Assembly (NCBI GenBank): GCA_900756875.1
Contig: CAAELW010000242.1
Coordinates: forward strand, 1-6,274
Length of the DNA: 6,274 bases
Direction: 5' to 3'
Origin: Pasteurellaceae bacterium
GTDB taxonomy: Bacteria; Pseudomonadota; Gammaproteobacteria; Enterobacterales; Pasteurellaceae
Shown here: piece by piece, positions 5,891-6,274 of the stretch
Layout: each line of letters begins with the position of its first letter
Numbering within the stretch: position 1 is the first letter of the stretch
Program-made: the position numbers and the translations under genes
Notes under the pieces: generated by a model
What the model saw: only the letters and a program-made list of their open reading frames with translations
Told to the model about the DNA's origin: nothing
Database searches by the model: none

Positions 5891-5927
5891 GTCTACTCTT
5901 TTTAACTTAAACATAAGGAAATGCTAA

Positions 5928-6137
5928 ATGAAAATTAGTGCAAGAAACCAACTTAAAGGTACTGTAAAATCAATCGAAACTGGTTCTGTGAACGCAATCG
6001 TACACATTGATATCGGTAACGGTAACATCATTTCTTCTACCATCTCTATCGATGCAGTAAAAGAATTAGGTTTAGCTGTTGGTAAAGAAGCATATGCAAT
6101 TATCAAAGCAACTTCTGTAATGGTTGGTGTTGAATAA
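5928..6137 (+). CDS. mop: Molbindin (molybdate-binding protein Mop)
   Basis: A 69-residue single TOBE/Mop-domain protein. Molbindins assemble into hexamers that bind several molybdate or tungstate ions at subunit interfaces and are thought to store or buffer the oxyanion in the cytoplasm. The family start motif MKISARNQLKG (1-11), the binding-site region GSVNAIV (19-25), and the final KATSVMVGVE (60-69) are all present. The sequence closely resembles my memory of H. influenzae HI1370. AAGGAA (5915-5920) lies 7 nt before the ATG; an out-of-frame ATG at 5921 is ignored. Placed after molBCA, it gives the cluster both import and storage. The older name molybdenum-pterin-binding protein is misleading, since the free oxyanion is the ligand in characterised members. 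Confidence 0.93.
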   Translation: MKISARNQLKGTVKSIETGSVNAIVHIDIGNGNIISSTISIDAVKELGLAVGKEAYAIIKATSVMVGVE

Positions 6138-6164
6138 TCTCAACTGAACTGTTCAGAATCCTAT

Positions 6165-6196
6165 ATAACCGCGCTTTAAAGTGCGGTTATTTTTTT
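6165..6196 (+). terminator. mop terminator carrying an uptake signal
   Basis: A 10-bp stem (ATAACCGCGC at 6165-6174 with GTGCGGTTAT at 6181-6190, one G-U pair), loop TTTAAA and a run of seven T (6190-6196). It begins 27 nt after the mop stop and is much better formed than the tusE terminator. The opposite strand lacks a T-run, so it should work in one direction only. Confidence 0.88.
6179..6187 (+). repeat. Haemophilus-type DNA uptake signal sequence
   Basis: A perfect AAGTGCGGT core in the right arm of the mop terminator, in the same orientation as the one at 2941. The left arm (ACCGCGCTT, 6169-6177) is an inverted copy with a single mismatch, so this is the usual Haemophilus paired-signal terminator with one arm slightly decayed. 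Confidence 0.88.
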
Positions 6197-6274
6197 GTCT
6201 TTTTTCTCTCTAATCTCTTTATTCCCCTCCTAATAAAATACATTTTATCCTTAACTAAACTGAAAGAATCTTTA

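Overview
The window reads as an ordinary but informative piece of an AT-rich gammaproteobacterial chromosome, almost certainly from family Pasteurellaceae and most likely Haemophilus or a close relative. Two lines support this. Two perfect 9-bp Haemophilus-type DNA uptake signal cores (AAGTGCGGT, followed by TTATTTTTTT) sit in terminators. The proteins also resemble, as I remember them, the H. influenzae ferritin pair, TtcA, TusE, the MolBCA molybdate/tungstate importer and the 69-residue molbindin. The exact species cannot be named from the sequence alone. All confidently called genes are on the + strand.

Layout. Positions 1-314 hold an A-tract-rich regulatory region with a good sigma70 promoter (TTGACC-17-TAGAAT) and three Fur-like ATGAGAAT elements, two upstream and one inside the promoter spacer. 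They control a two-gene iron-storage operon, two ferritin-like proteins of 161 and 166 residues (315-1321), closed by a strong hairpin terminator. A tRNA-Leu(CAA) with encoded CCA follows, with its own promoter and terminator. Next comes a tight two-gene tRNA-thiolation operon, ttcA and tusE (1660-2920, 1 nt between them), ending in a terminator that carries an uptake signal.

From 2968 to 6137 lies a molybdenum/tungsten module. It contains a BtuC-type permease (molB), an ATPase (molC, sharing one base with molB), a periplasmic binding protein (molA) and a small cytoplasmic molybdate-binding protein (mop). Both promoters of this module contain TATATA-type elements resembling ModE operators, a plausible circuit in which molybdate-loaded ModE would shut import off. 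The module ends in a second uptake-signal terminator. The 19-bp sequence AAAGTGCGGTTATTTTTTT is repeated exactly at both of its borders.

Themes are iron storage, tRNA sulfur modification and oxyanion import with storage. I see no mobile element, CRISPR array, toxin-antitoxin pair or defence system. The points most worth a second look are the ModE-like elements, the grouping of molBCA with mop between identical repeats, and the Fur-like architecture of the ferritin promoter. Nothing here looks like a wholly new class of system.
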